Assembly: GCF_000374125.1 (NCBI RefSeq)
Contig: NZ_KB893626.1
Coordinates: 510,679-574,678 of the forward strand
Direction: 5' to 3'
DNA: 64,000 nt
DNA from: Niabella aurantiaca DSM 17617
GTDB taxonomy: Bacteria; Bacteroidota; Bacteroidia; Chitinophagales; Chitinophagaceae
In this document: positions 33,226-41,624 of the stretch, in pieces
How the letters are laid out: the number at the start of each line of letters is the position of its first letter
Numbering within the stretch: position 1 is the stretch's first letter
Position numbers and translations under genes: made by a program
Notes under the pieces: generated by a model
Databases searched by the model: none
The model's input: only the letters and a program-made list of their open reading frames with translations
What the model was told of the DNA's origin: nothing

Positions 33226-33606
33226 TTACCGTCCGATCAGTTGAAGGTATTGCCTCCGCTGCTCAATAACGCTCCAGGTCATCACCAGGGCCATCAGTGT
33301 AGGCATGATCCAGCCACCAGGATCGGCGCTGATATGGGTAAGAAGAATACCCGCCATAACCGGAGTGAGGATCAGGACCCCCAGAGCGCGGTACCGGGGT
33401 ATAATAAACAAAATACCTCCTGTAATTTCAGCAATGCCCACCAGCGGCATGAGCCAGGAGATCTGTATCATAGCGGAGAATAATTTCAGCGATGCTTCGG
33501 GCATTTCTTCAGGCATGGGCAGGTAATTAAAGAATTTATTCAGTCCGGCATTGATAAATAATAGTCCTGTAAGCAAACAGGCAGTAAAGAGAAGTTTCTT
33601 TTTCAT
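33226..33606 (-). CDS. DoxX-like membrane protein
   Basis: From ATG 33606 the protein has 126 residues and four membrane helices in the DoxX-family pattern: LLTGLLFINAGLNKF, an IQISWLMPLVGIAEITGGILFIIPR pair and a final LTPVMAGILLTHI. DoxX-like proteins have been linked to redox and thiol stress but have no settled role. It lies 36 nt downstream of the NTF2-like gene on the same strand. The short ATG upstream at 33630 is also open, but its codons add only a polar tail. Confidence 0.8.
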   Translation of the reverse strand: MKKKLLFTACLLTGLLFINAGLNKFFNYLPMPEEMPEASLKLFSAMIQISWLMPLVGIAEITGGILFIIPRYRALGVLILTPVMAGILLTHISADPGGWIMPTLMALVMTWSVIEQRRQYLQLIGR

Positions 33607-33642
33607 ATTGTGATTTTTTTGAGGGGTCATGGAAATAATCGT

Positions 33643-34008
33643 TTAGTAAACTGCCGTTTCCTGCAACTGTTCAAATACCATATAGTTCTGAAGGCGAACG
33701 GGCTTACCGTTTTCAAGTTCATACACATCGCAGAAAAAGCTGTTCCTGAACGTGCCTTCTTTATCCTTACCGGTAATGGTACCGGTTCCGGCTACTTTAT
33801 TTCCTTCAGAGATCAGGCCCGTGATCCGGCCCGATACCAGCTCCGGCATGTTCCTGAAAAAATTGCGTACGGCCTCTTTTCCCGCGGGTAATTCCAAAAA
33901 CCCTGGCCACCCAACCTGTACTTCCTCGCTCCTCTGAGCCAATGCCTGTTCAATGTTGCCGTTTAAAAAAGCATGGATAACATCCTGTACGATTTCCCTA
34001 TTGTTCAT
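33643..34008 (-). CDS. SnoaL-like (NTF2 fold) ester cyclase-type protein
   Basis: From ATG 34008 the product is 121 residues and has the SnoaL pattern: IVQDVIHAFLNGNIEQALA, GKEAVRNFFRNMPEL and a final FCDVYELENGKPVRLQNYM strand pair. The function is not predictable. The open frame continues upstream to 34083, but the added residues show no homology. It heads a two-gene unit with the DoxX-like gene. Confidence 0.8.
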   Translation of the reverse strand: MNNREIVQDVIHAFLNGNIEQALAQRSEEVQVGWPGFLELPAGKEAVRNFFRNMPELVSGRITGLISEGNKVAGTGTITGKDKEGTFRNSFFCDVYELENGKPVRLQNYMVFEQLQETAVY

Positions 34009-34192
34009 AATTGTTTTTTTATGGGATGATTGAAAATTGATACCTGCAAGATACATTGTCGTTAAAACGGAAGCAGATGCCATTTGCGTCGTTCTTCAAT
34101 GCAGATTGCGACAGTGGTCCCAATAGACACGATCGTGCTTCACTTCCCGGGCGGTGTAAAAGAAATGCAGTATCTTTCTTTAAAATTGGACC

Positions 34193-34582
34193 ATGACCCC
34201 GGATGTAGCAGCCTACAACAATGCCCAGGTAAATGAAGACCAGGTGATCTGCGATCTGCTGGCGCGGGAAATTGACAGCAATCTGCCGCAGGCCGAAAAC
34301 AAGATCTGGCACCGGCACCCGGTCTGGTTCCTGGAAGGAAACCCTGTTGTTGGTTATAGCAAGCTGAAGGACTGCATCCGTTTATTGTTCTGGAGCGGCC
34401 AGTCCTTTGATGAGCCGGGGCTGCATCCGGAGGGCAGTTTTAAGGCTGCGGAAACCCGTTATACCCATGAAAGTGAAGTGGACAGGAGGCACCTGAAGCG
34501 GTGGCTGAAAAAGGCAGCAACCATTCAATGGGATTATAAGAACATCGTGAAACGAAAGGGCGTATTGGAACGGCTGAAATAA
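34193..34582 (+). CDS. DUF1801-domain protein
   Basis: The 129-residue protein has the DUF1801 (YdhG-like) core: HPVWFLEGNPVVGYSKLK, LLFWSGQSFDEPGL and GSFKAAETRYT, ending in a basic helix KRWLKKAA. It is a cytoplasmic alpha/beta protein of unknown function, common in Bacteroidota. TATCTTTC lies 24 nt upstream as a near -7 element. Confidence 0.82.
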   Translation: MTPDVAAYNNAQVNEDQVICDLLAREIDSNLPQAENKIWHRHPVWFLEGNPVVGYSKLKDCIRLLFWSGQSFDEPGLHPEGSFKAAETRYTHESEVDRRHLKRWLKKAATIQWDYKNIVKRKGVLERLK

Positions 34583-34634
34583 AAGAAAGTTTTTTCTACC
34601 CGGATCTGCTGCGTGGCCCGACAACCTTACCGCC

Positions 34635-35201
34635 ATGGAGGAAACATTTACCCATGTACGAACGATGATCAGCATTATCCTGGGCTTTGGGATCGCCCAG
34701 CTGCTGAAGAATGCTGTAAAGCTGATCGATCACAATAAGGGCGCAAAACCCTACCTTCTGCATCTTTTGTGGGTCGGCTATACTTTTTTGCTGATCATTC
34801 ATTTTTGGTGGTGGGAAGCCCGTTTGACCGGCGTTGGCAGCTGGAATTTCCTGGAATATCTGTTCCTTATCTTTTATACGACTATGTACTTCGCGCTGTC
34901 GGTTCTCATCTTTCCGGATAATATCAGCGACTATAAAAGCTATAAGGATTATTTCTTCTCCCGGAAAAAATGGTTCTTTTCTTTCCTGATCGTCATCTTT
35001 ATCGCCGATTTTGCAGACACGCTTCTAAAGGGAACGGGGTACTTCCGGTCGCTGAACTGGGAATACCCGGTGCGCAATCTTGCACATATCGTTTTATGTT
35101 TATTGGGGATACGGTTTTATAATGTACGCTTCCATTATGTACTGGCTGGCCTCTTCATCCTGTATGAGATATCGTATATCTTCCGGCATTATTTCTTTTA
35201 A
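34635..35201 (+). CDS. Membrane protein with five or six helices, unknown family
   Basis: The 188-residue protein has hydrophobic segments at about 10-28, 40-60, 72-90, 115-135, 145-163 and 165-183. I recognise no domain. It starts 52 nt after DUF1801 and converges on ispG. No catalytic or binding motif stands out. Confidence 0.65.
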   Translation: MEETFTHVRTMISIILGFGIAQLLKNAVKLIDHNKGAKPYLLHLLWVGYTFLLIIHFWWWEARLTGVGSWNFLEYLFLIFYTTMYFALSVLIFPDNISDYKSYKDYFFSRKKWFFSFLIVIFIADFADTLLKGTGYFRSLNWEYPVRNLAHIVLCLLGIRFYNVRFHYVLAGLFILYEISYIFRHYFF

Positions 35202-35251
35202 CAGTAATAAAGGCTGCAGCACCCACTGCGGTTATGAAAAGGAGCAATGGG

Positions 35252-37249
35252 CTATGGCTCGATCCAGGCTTCATTTTCCTTTAGCAGGTTGATGAGCTCG
35301 TCTACGGCAATGTCGCTGTTCACATTCCGTTTTACCACGTCCTTGCCCTTATAAAGGGTGATCTTTCCCGGGCCGCTGCCTACATATCCAAAATCGGCGT
35401 CAGCCATTTCGCCGGGGCCGTTAACAATACAGCCCATAATGGCAATTTTAACGCCCTTGAGGTGATGGGTAACGGACCGGATCTTTGTAGTGGTTTCCTG
35501 CAGGTCGAACAGGGTACGCCCGCAGGAAGGACAGGAAATGTATTCTGTTTTGGAGATACGGGTGCGCGTGGCCTGTAAGATGCTGAAGGCTGTATTGTTC
35601 ATAAACTGTTCGGCAGCGCCGGTGTCTGTGGCCGAGGTATAGCGGCGTCCGCTCAGCTGTGCGTCGTTAAAATCAGTATAGGCCTGCGCGCTCATGCCCA
35701 GGCAAATACCGTTGCCATAGCCATCGAGGAACAGTGCACCGGTTTCCGTGGCAAAATGGATCAGGTGCTCATCTGCCGTGCTCCAGTTGCTGCAGGTAAC
35801 AAAGAGCAGCGGATGCCGGATGCCGCGTTCCGCTAATGCGATGCACATACACCGCACGGACTGCAGGGCATTCTTATTGGTGCTGCTCAGGCAAAGCACG
35901 GTGTTTGGCCGGCCGGCCAAGGCATCCAGGTGCTGAAGACCGCCTGCATCCAGCATTACAAAATTGAGGATATCGCTTGTGGTGGTGGCATTGATGAATG
36001 CATCCGCTTCGTATATGGGAAAGTATTTTGTATGGTCCTGCGCGGCGGCCCAATGCTCCGGTGTGGTGATCACTTTTAGTGTTCCGGGCAGGGCGAAATC
36101 CAGTTCCGCTTTAGCGGTATAAATATAGTCCGCTGCTGCATCCGCGATATGCCATTTATCATTGGCGGCATCATAGGTGTATCCTACCGCCTTCAATGAT
36201 GCCGGTGTAATGGCCGGCAGCTTGCTGAGATCGGCCACCACTACGGGCACCTGCTCTCCGCCGATGTTCCCGACACTGATGGTCTTGTGTTTTTGCGATT
36301 GGAAGGGATTGTAGCTCCCTCCCCAACCCTTCCCGGAGGTGAGGGAGTTCCCCCCACGGGGAGCAGGGAGCATATACCGTTTTACAATATCCCGGCATAC
36401 CGGAATTTCCAGCTCCGGGTCTTCGGTTAAGGAAACACGGATGGTATCGCCAATGCCGTCTTCCATAAGGGTGCCGATGCCAACCGCCGATTTGATGCGG
36501 CCATCTTCGCCGTCGCCGGCTTCGGTAACGCCCAGGTGCAGGGGATAGATCTCGCCAAATTCTTCATCCATCGTTTTGATGAGCAGGCGGTAGGCCTGCA
36601 CCATTACGATCGGGTTGCTGGCCTTCATGCTCAGTATGATCTGGTGATAGCTTTCGTTCCGTGCAATACGTAAAAACTCCATCGCGCTTTCCACCATGCC
36701 CATGGGCGTGTCGCCATAGCGGCTCATGATCCGGTCGCTCAAGCTGCCGTGGTTGGTACCGATCCGCATGGCTGTGCCGTACTCCTTGCACACTTTGATC
36801 AGGGGGGTGAACCGGTCGCGGATCCGGTCAATTTCTTCTGCGTATTCCGCATCCGTATATTCGATCTGTTCAAATTTCTTTTTGTCAACATAGTTGCCCG
36901 GGTTCACCCGCACTTTTTCTACGATGCGTGCCGCAATCTCTGCAGCGTTGGGCGTAAAATGGATATCGGCCACCAGGGGTGTATGATAGCCCCTTTTACG
37001 CAATTCGTTTTTTATGTTGAGCAGATTTTCCGCTTCTTTTTTCGAAGGCGCCGTAATGCGCACTAGTTCCGATCCTGCTTCAATACAACGGATGGCCTGT
37101 TCCACCGTGCCCATGGTGTCCATGGTGTCCGTGGTGGTCATGGTTTGCAGGCGGATGGGGTGGTTGTTGCCCAACAACAGGTCTCCGATCTTTACCTCTT
37201 TGGTTAACAGTCTTTTATATGAAGTGAGCGATGCTGCGTATAATTCCAT
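35252..37249 (-). CDS. ispG: 4-hydroxy-3-methylbut-2-enyl diphosphate synthase, long form
   Basis: The 665-residue protein is the three-domain IspG found in Bacteroidota, Chlamydiae and plants, longer than the 370-residue E. coli form because of a central insert domain. The TIM-barrel start holds QTMTTTDTMDT and RITAPSKKEAEN; the C-terminal domain has the 4Fe-4S Cys of CPSCGRTLFDLQ and GCIVNGPGEMADAD. It reduces MEcPP to HMBPP in the MEP isoprenoid pathway. A GC-rich palindromic stretch at 36313-36370 is inserted in frame near residue 292 at the start of the insert domain. TATCTTTG lies 4 nt ahead of the ATG. Confidence 0.95.
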   Translation of the reverse strand: MELYAASLTSYKRLLTKEVKIGDLLLGNNHPIRLQTMTTTDTMDTMGTVEQAIRCIEAGSELVRITAPSKKEAENLLNIKNELRKRGYHTPLVADIHFTPNAAEIAARIVEKVRVNPGNYVDKKKFEQIEYTDAEYAEEIDRIRDRFTPLIKVCKEYGTAMRIGTNHGSLSDRIMSRYGDTPMGMVESAMEFLRIARNESYHQIILSMKASNPIVMVQAYRLLIKTMDEEFGEIYPLHLGVTEAGDGEDGRIKSAVGIGTLMEDGIGDTIRVSLTEDPELEIPVCRDIVKRYMLPAPRGGNSLTSGKGWGGSYNPFQSQKHKTISVGNIGGEQVPVVVADLSKLPAITPASLKAVGYTYDAANDKWHIADAAADYIYTAKAELDFALPGTLKVITTPEHWAAAQDHTKYFPIYEADAFINATTTSDILNFVMLDAGGLQHLDALAGRPNTVLCLSSTNKNALQSVRCMCIALAERGIRHPLLFVTCSNWSTADEHLIHFATETGALFLDGYGNGICLGMSAQAYTDFNDAQLSGRRYTSATDTGAAEQFMNNTAFSILQATRTRISKTEYISCPSCGRTLFDLQETTTKIRSVTHHLKGVKIAIMGCIVNGPGEMADADFGYVGSGPGKITLYKGKDVVKRNVNSDIAVDELINLLKENEAWIEP
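36313..36370. repeat. GC-rich palindromic insert inside ispG
   Basis: CTCCCTC (36315-36321) and GAGGGAG (36341-36347) are inverted arms, followed by a C-run and G-run block (36350-36361). In the coding strand it is read in frame as the low-complexity PRGGNSLTSGKGWGGS. It looks like a small palindromic element that landed in the gene at the start of the insert domain, where length can vary. Confidence 0.5.
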
Positions 37250-37253
37250 GCTG

Positions 37254-37261
37254 CAAAGATA
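37254..37261 (-). promoter_or_regulatory. -7 element of ispG
   Basis: The minus strand reads TATCTTTG, ending 4 nt before the ispG ATG, so the mRNA would start at or within the start codon region. Confidence 0.5.
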
Positions 37262-37420
37262 ACCAATGTTTAGGTGGCAGGACGCACCAGCGAAAGCGGG
37301 CCCCGCTTGTTTTTCGGGATATACAGACCAGTGCGACCCGGCCGGGAAGCGCTGCCCATAAACGGCATTGGCTTTTCCGCCTTTTCTCTTTATCTTTCCC
37401 CTTCGTTAACGACGCCCTTC

Positions 37421-38434
37421 ATGTTTATTAAGGATCCTTTAAAGATATTCGCGCTTACTGTTTTTTTGATGTTGTTTTCCGGAAGCATTCCGGCGCAACA
37501 GCATTCGCCGGTGGCCTTCATTGAAAGGCTGCATCCCGGTCTGGATGCTGTTATAGATACCCATGCCGTTGTTTCTGTGATTGCCGATGGCTTTGAATGG
37601 GTGGAGGGGCCGCTGTGGGTGGAATCCGAAAAAATGTTGTTGTTCTCCGATGTGATGAAGAACCGGATCTGCCGGTGGACCGCGCAGAAGGGTGTAAGCC
37701 CGTATTTGGAGCCCTCGGGATATACGGCCGCCGTGCCGCGGGGTAAGGAACTGGGCTCCAACGGACTGGCCATTAACCCGCAGGGACAGCTGGTGCTTTG
37801 CCAGCATGGCGACCGCCGTGTGGCGGTCATGGAAGCGCCGGTTGCTGATCCGCAACCAACGTTCGTCACGGCTGCCGGCAGCTATAACAACAAAAAATTC
37901 AACAGCCCCAATGACCTTGCCATAAAAAGCAATGGCGACATCTATTTTACCGATCCGCCCTACGGGCTTGAAAAGGGCCCGGACGATCCGGAAAGGGAAC
38001 TGCCCTTTTTTGGGGTATACCGCATTGCAAAGGACGGAAAAGTTACCTTGCTGACCGATAGTCTTAGCCGCCCTAATGGCATTGCCTTTTTTCCGGGTGA
38101 AAAACAGGTACTTATTGCCAACTCAGATCCGCAAAAGCCGCATTGGTATCTTTATGACCTGAACAGTAACGGGCTGCTTGCAAACGGGCGTATCTTCTTT
38201 GATGGTAGCGCAATCTTTCAAAAAGAGCACCGTACCCCGGATGGCATCAAGATCAATGATAAGGGTGTTGTTTTTGCACCCGGGCCTGGCGGTGTATGGA
38301 TCTTCAGCAGGGAGGGCCGGCCGTTGGGAAGGATCAGGACCCCGCTCATTACCTCCAATTGTGCGTTTTCCGGAAATTATAAAACCCTCTTCATCACCGC
38401 TGCGCATTGCGTGCTCAAAGTAGCGTTAAAATAA
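37421..38434 (+). CDS. SMP-30/gluconolactonase-family lactonase, exported
   Basis: From ATG 37421 the protein has 337 residues and a signal peptide ending SIPAQ; the longer frame from 37274 lacks one. The six-bladed propeller shows EGPLWVE (metal-binding Glu), NGLAINPQGQLVLCQHGDRRV, NSPNDLAIKSNGDIYFTDPPYGL (metal-binding Asn) and a late D in RTPDGIKIN. Because it opens the D-galactonate operon, its likely substrate is D-galactonolactone, hydrolysed in the periplasm. The regulator usual for dgo operons is not seen. Confidence 0.85.
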   Translation: MFIKDPLKIFALTVFLMLFSGSIPAQQHSPVAFIERLHPGLDAVIDTHAVVSVIADGFEWVEGPLWVESEKMLLFSDVMKNRICRWTAQKGVSPYLEPSGYTAAVPRGKELGSNGLAINPQGQLVLCQHGDRRVAVMEAPVADPQPTFVTAAGSYNNKKFNSPNDLAIKSNGDIYFTDPPYGLEKGPDDPERELPFFGVYRIAKDGKVTLLTDSLSRPNGIAFFPGEKQVLIANSDPQKPHWYLYDLNSNGLLANGRIFFDGSAIFQKEHRTPDGIKINDKGVVFAPGPGGVWIFSREGRPLGRIRTPLITSNCAFSGNYKTLFITAAHCVLKVALK

Positions 38435-38457
38435 CAGGAACAAATTTTTCCAAAATA

Positions 38458-39084
38458 ATGATGACAGTCTATCAGCAAATAACCAGCAATAAGCTCGTTG
38501 CCATTTTAAGAGGCGCCGATCCCCGGGATGTGGTGCGCATTGCCGCTGCCTTGTATGAAGGAGGCATCCGGCTGCTGGAGATCACCATGAACTCGGAAGC
38601 GCCGCTAAAGGCCATAGAGCAGGTGGCTCATAAACTGGGCGATCGTCTGGTGATCGGTGCCGGAACGGTACTGGATGCGGGCATGGCTGCGGATGCTGTC
38701 AGTGCCGGTGCACGGTTTATTCTTTCGCCAGTAGTGGAGGCTACGGTTATTTCCGCTGCCAGAAAGCTGGGCGCGGTAAGTATTCCGGGGGCATATACCG
38801 CAACCGAAATCTATACGGCCCACCGCGCCGGTGCGGATATTGTAAAGGTTTTTCCCGCTACTTCACCCGCCTACATTAAGGACCTCAGAGCTCCCCTTCC
38901 GCATATTCCCTTATTGCCTACCGGAGGTATTACGCCGGAAAATATCGGCGCTTATCTGAAGACCGGGGCCGTGGGGTTTGGCATTGGCAGCGCATTGGTG
39001 AATACGAAGGAACCGGTAACGGGTGCTTACCTGGAAACACTGAAAGAGAACGCCCGGAAATTTATACAGGCCATTCAACCCTAA
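38458..39084 (+). CDS. dgoA: 2-dehydro-3-deoxy-6-phosphogalactonate aldolase
   Basis: The 208-residue class I aldolase has VAILRGADPRDVVRIA, the catalytic Glu in LLEITMNS, the IGAGTVLDA strand, IPGAYTATE and the Schiff-base Lys in ADIVKVFPA. The KDPG/KHG fold alone does not separate gluconate from galactonate substrates, but the adjacent DgoD, DgoT and DgoK settle it. It makes pyruvate and glyceraldehyde 3-phosphate. It starts 23 nt after the lactonase stop; ATG 38461 is also possible. Confidence 0.9.
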   Translation: MMTVYQQITSNKLVAILRGADPRDVVRIAAALYEGGIRLLEITMNSEAPLKAIEQVAHKLGDRLVIGAGTVLDAGMAADAVSAGARFILSPVVEATVISAARKLGAVSIPGAYTATEIYTAHRAGADIVKVFPATSPAYIKDLRAPLPHIPLLPTGGITPENIGAYLKTGAVGFGIGSALVNTKEPVTGAYLETLKENARKFIQAIQP

Positions 39085-39094
39085 ACGGAAGCGC

Positions 39095-40243
39095 ATGAAA
39101 ATAAAGAGTTATGAATTGTTCCAGGTACCGCCACGCTGGTTGTTTTTGAAGATCGAAACGGATGCGGGGATCACAGGCTGGGGCGAACCGGTGATCGAGG
39201 GAAGAGCAGCCACTGTAAAGGCTGCGGTGGATGAGCTGATGGAATACCTCACGGGGAAAGATCCCTTAACCATCGAAGACCACTGGAACACAATGTACCG
39301 CGCGGGCTTTTACCGCGGCGGCCCGATCCTGATGAGCGCTATTGCCGGTATTGATCAGGCACTTTGGGATATAAAAGGAAAATATCACAATGCGCCGGTG
39401 TACCAGCTCCTGGGAGGCAAAGCCCGTGATACCATGAAGGTATATTCCTGGATCGGCGGCGACCGGCCGGCAGAGGTGGGGGAGGCAGCCCGGCGGATGG
39501 CCGATCAGGGCTTCCTGGCTGTAAAAATGAATGCGACAGAGGAATTGCAATACGTGGACAGTTTTGATAAGATCGATCAGGCGGTAGCACGCATTGCTGC
39601 GGTACGTGAGGCCACGGGCCCGGCCTTTGGTATCGGCATCGACTTTCACGGGCGTGTGCACAAGCCCATGGCAAAGATCCTGGCAAAAGAGCTGGAGCCT
39701 TTCCGGCCGATGTTCATTGAGGAACCGGTGTTGCCGGAAAACAATGAAGATCTGCGGGAAATTGCCCGACATGTGTCGATACCCATTGCTACCGGGGAGC
39801 GGATGTTTTCCAAATGGCAGTTCAAAACCCTGCTTACTGCGGGCTATGCTGATATCATTCAGCCCGATGTATCGCATGCAGGCGGCATCACCGAATGTAA
39901 AAAAATCCTTTCTATGGCCGAAGCTTTTGATGTGGCCGCCGCTCCGCATTGTCCGCTCGGTCCCATTGCACTGGCTGCCTGTTTGCAGGTAGATGCTACT
40001 TGTCACAATGCATTTATCCAGGAGCAAAGCCTGGGCATCCATTACAACCAGGGCAGCGATCTGTTGGATTATCTTACAGATAAAACCGTTTTTGAATATA
40101 AAGCGGGGTATGTAAACATCCCCGGTCAGCCAGGGCTGGGCATTGTGGTCAATGAAGCTCATGTCCGTAAGATGGCCGCTGCCGGCCACAACTGGCGCAA
40201 TCCCGTGTGGCGGCATACCGATGGCAGCATTGCAGAATGGTAA
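39095..40243 (+). CDS. dgoD: D-galactonate dehydratase
   Basis: The 382-residue enolase-superfamily enzyme resembles E. coli DgoD throughout: KIKSYELFQVPPRWLF, AGFYRGGP, then the Mg ligands in IDFHGR (Asp), IEEP (Glu) and TGER (Glu), and the general-acid/base His in ASHAGG-like VSHAGG and APHCPLG. It dehydrates D-galactonate to 2-dehydro-3-deoxygalactonate. The gap to the aldolase is 10 nt. Confidence 0.95.
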   Translation: MKIKSYELFQVPPRWLFLKIETDAGITGWGEPVIEGRAATVKAAVDELMEYLTGKDPLTIEDHWNTMYRAGFYRGGPILMSAIAGIDQALWDIKGKYHNAPVYQLLGGKARDTMKVYSWIGGDRPAEVGEAARRMADQGFLAVKMNATEELQYVDSFDKIDQAVARIAAVREATGPAFGIGIDFHGRVHKPMAKILAKELEPFRPMFIEEPVLPENNEDLREIARHVSIPIATGERMFSKWQFKTLLTAGYADIIQPDVSHAGGITECKKILSMAEAFDVAAAPHCPLGPIALAACLQVDATCHNAFIQEQSLGIHYNQGSDLLDYLTDKTVFEYKAGYVNIPGQPGLGIVVNEAHVRKMAAAGHNWRNPVWRHTDGSIAEW

Positions 40244-40302
40244 CATAACGCGCATGCGACATTGATCAGCAAAGCGGACGAACGCTTTAAAATAAAAGGA
40301 AT

Positions 40303-41619
40303 ATGAATGCACGCAGTCCGGCTGCAAAGCCGACCCGGATCCGGTACCAGATGTTGTTCCTCGTATTTGTGAACGTGGTCATCAATTATATGGACCGAAG
40401 CAATCTTGCAGTGGCGGCTTCAGCCATCGGGAAGGAATTCCGGTTTACACCGGTGCAGATGGGACTGATCTTCTCCGCGTTCAGCTGGACCTACCTGTTG
40501 TTCCAGATTCCAGGTGGTATCCTGGTAAAACGCTTTGCACCGCGGGTCCTGTATGCCATTAGCCTGATCAGCTGGTCGCTGGCCACCGTATTGCAGGGCT
40601 TTGCAAGAGGCTTTGTGTCCCTTTTTGGATTGCGGATGGCCACCGGTGCATTAGAGGCCCCCGCTTTTCCCATCAACAACCGCGTGGTCAGCAGCTGGTT
40701 TCCCGTCCAGGAGCGGGCTTCGGCCATCGGCGTTTATACTTCCGGGCAGTTCCTGGGGCTGGCCTTCCTGATGCCGGTGCTTTCAAGGATCCAGCTGCAG
40801 GTGGGGTGGAAGGGATTGTTTGTGATCACGGGCCTGATCGGCATTGTATGGGGATTGGTATGGTATTTCTTTTACCGCGATCCGCTCAAACACCAAAAAG
40901 TCAATAAAGTCGAGTTGACACATATCGAAAATGGAGGCGGTATATTGGATAGCCAGGCTAACGATCAGGCCAAAACTGCTTTCCGGTGGACCGATCTCCG
41001 GGAAGTGCTGTCGCACCGCAAACTATGGGGTATTTACCTGGGACAGTTTGCGGTAAACGGAGCTTTGTGGTTCTTTTTAACCTGGTTTCCCAAATACCTG
41101 GTCGATTACCGGGGCATGGATTTTATTCAGTCGGGCTACTGGGCCTCCGTTCCTTATCTGGCGGCATTTGCAGGCGTGCTTGGCTCCGGATTCCTTTCTG
41201 ATTACCTGATGCGCCGGGGAGTGCCGGCTGCGCGGGCACGCAAGTGGCCCATCATTGCCGGGCTCCTGTTGTCTGTAAGCATTGTAGGGGCCAACTATGT
41301 GCATACCCCGGGCTGGATCATCCTGTTTATGTCGCTGTCTTTTTTTGGGGTTGGCTTTGCCTCCATCACCTGGATCTTTGTATCTACCCTGGCCCCAAAA
41401 CACCTGATCGATGTGACCGGCGGCGTGTTTAATTTTATCGGCCAGCTTTCGGGTATTGTTGTTCCTATTGTGATCGGTTTCCTGGCCAGCGGCGGCAACT
41501 TTGCACCGGCGCTTATTTTTGTTGCCGTACTGGGCGGACTGGGCGCCTGCGCTTATCTCTTCCTGGTGGGAAATGTGGAGCGGGTAACGGTACGGATACC
41601 ATTGGACCTTAACGATTAA
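40303..41619 (+). CDS. dgoT: MFS transporter, anion:cation symporter family (galactonate)
   Basis: The 438-residue, 12-helix protein belongs to the ACS family, with NYMDRSNLAVA in helix 1, FSAFSWTYLLFQIPGG, RMATGALEAPAFPINNR and GVPAARARKWPI between halves. DgoT of E. coli is a proton-coupled D-galactonate importer, and the operon context supports the same here. It starts 59 nt after dgoD. Confidence 0.92.
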   Translation: MNARSPAAKPTRIRYQMLFLVFVNVVINYMDRSNLAVAASAIGKEFRFTPVQMGLIFSAFSWTYLLFQIPGGILVKRFAPRVLYAISLISWSLATVLQGFARGFVSLFGLRMATGALEAPAFPINNRVVSSWFPVQERASAIGVYTSGQFLGLAFLMPVLSRIQLQVGWKGLFVITGLIGIVWGLVWYFFYRDPLKHQKVNKVELTHIENGGGILDSQANDQAKTAFRWTDLREVLSHRKLWGIYLGQFAVNGALWFFLTWFPKYLVDYRGMDFIQSGYWASVPYLAAFAGVLGSGFLSDYLMRRGVPAARARKWPIIAGLLLSVSIVGANYVHTPGWIILFMSLSFFGVGFASITWIFVSTLAPKHLIDVTGGVFNFIGQLSGIVVPIVIGFLASGGNFAPALIFVAVLGGLGACAYLFLVGNVERVTVRIPLDLND

Positions 41620-41624
41620 AACGG

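Noticed and set aside
33108-33269. 53-residue plus-strand ORF after the PfpI pseudogene (MEQQERFPEP start)
   Set aside because: Overlaps the end of the DoxX-like gene and shows no family resemblance.
37108-37143. CATGGTGTC-type short repeats in the 5' part of ispG
   Set aside because: They encode the normal TTTDTMDTMGT stretch of the family, so the repetition follows from the protein.
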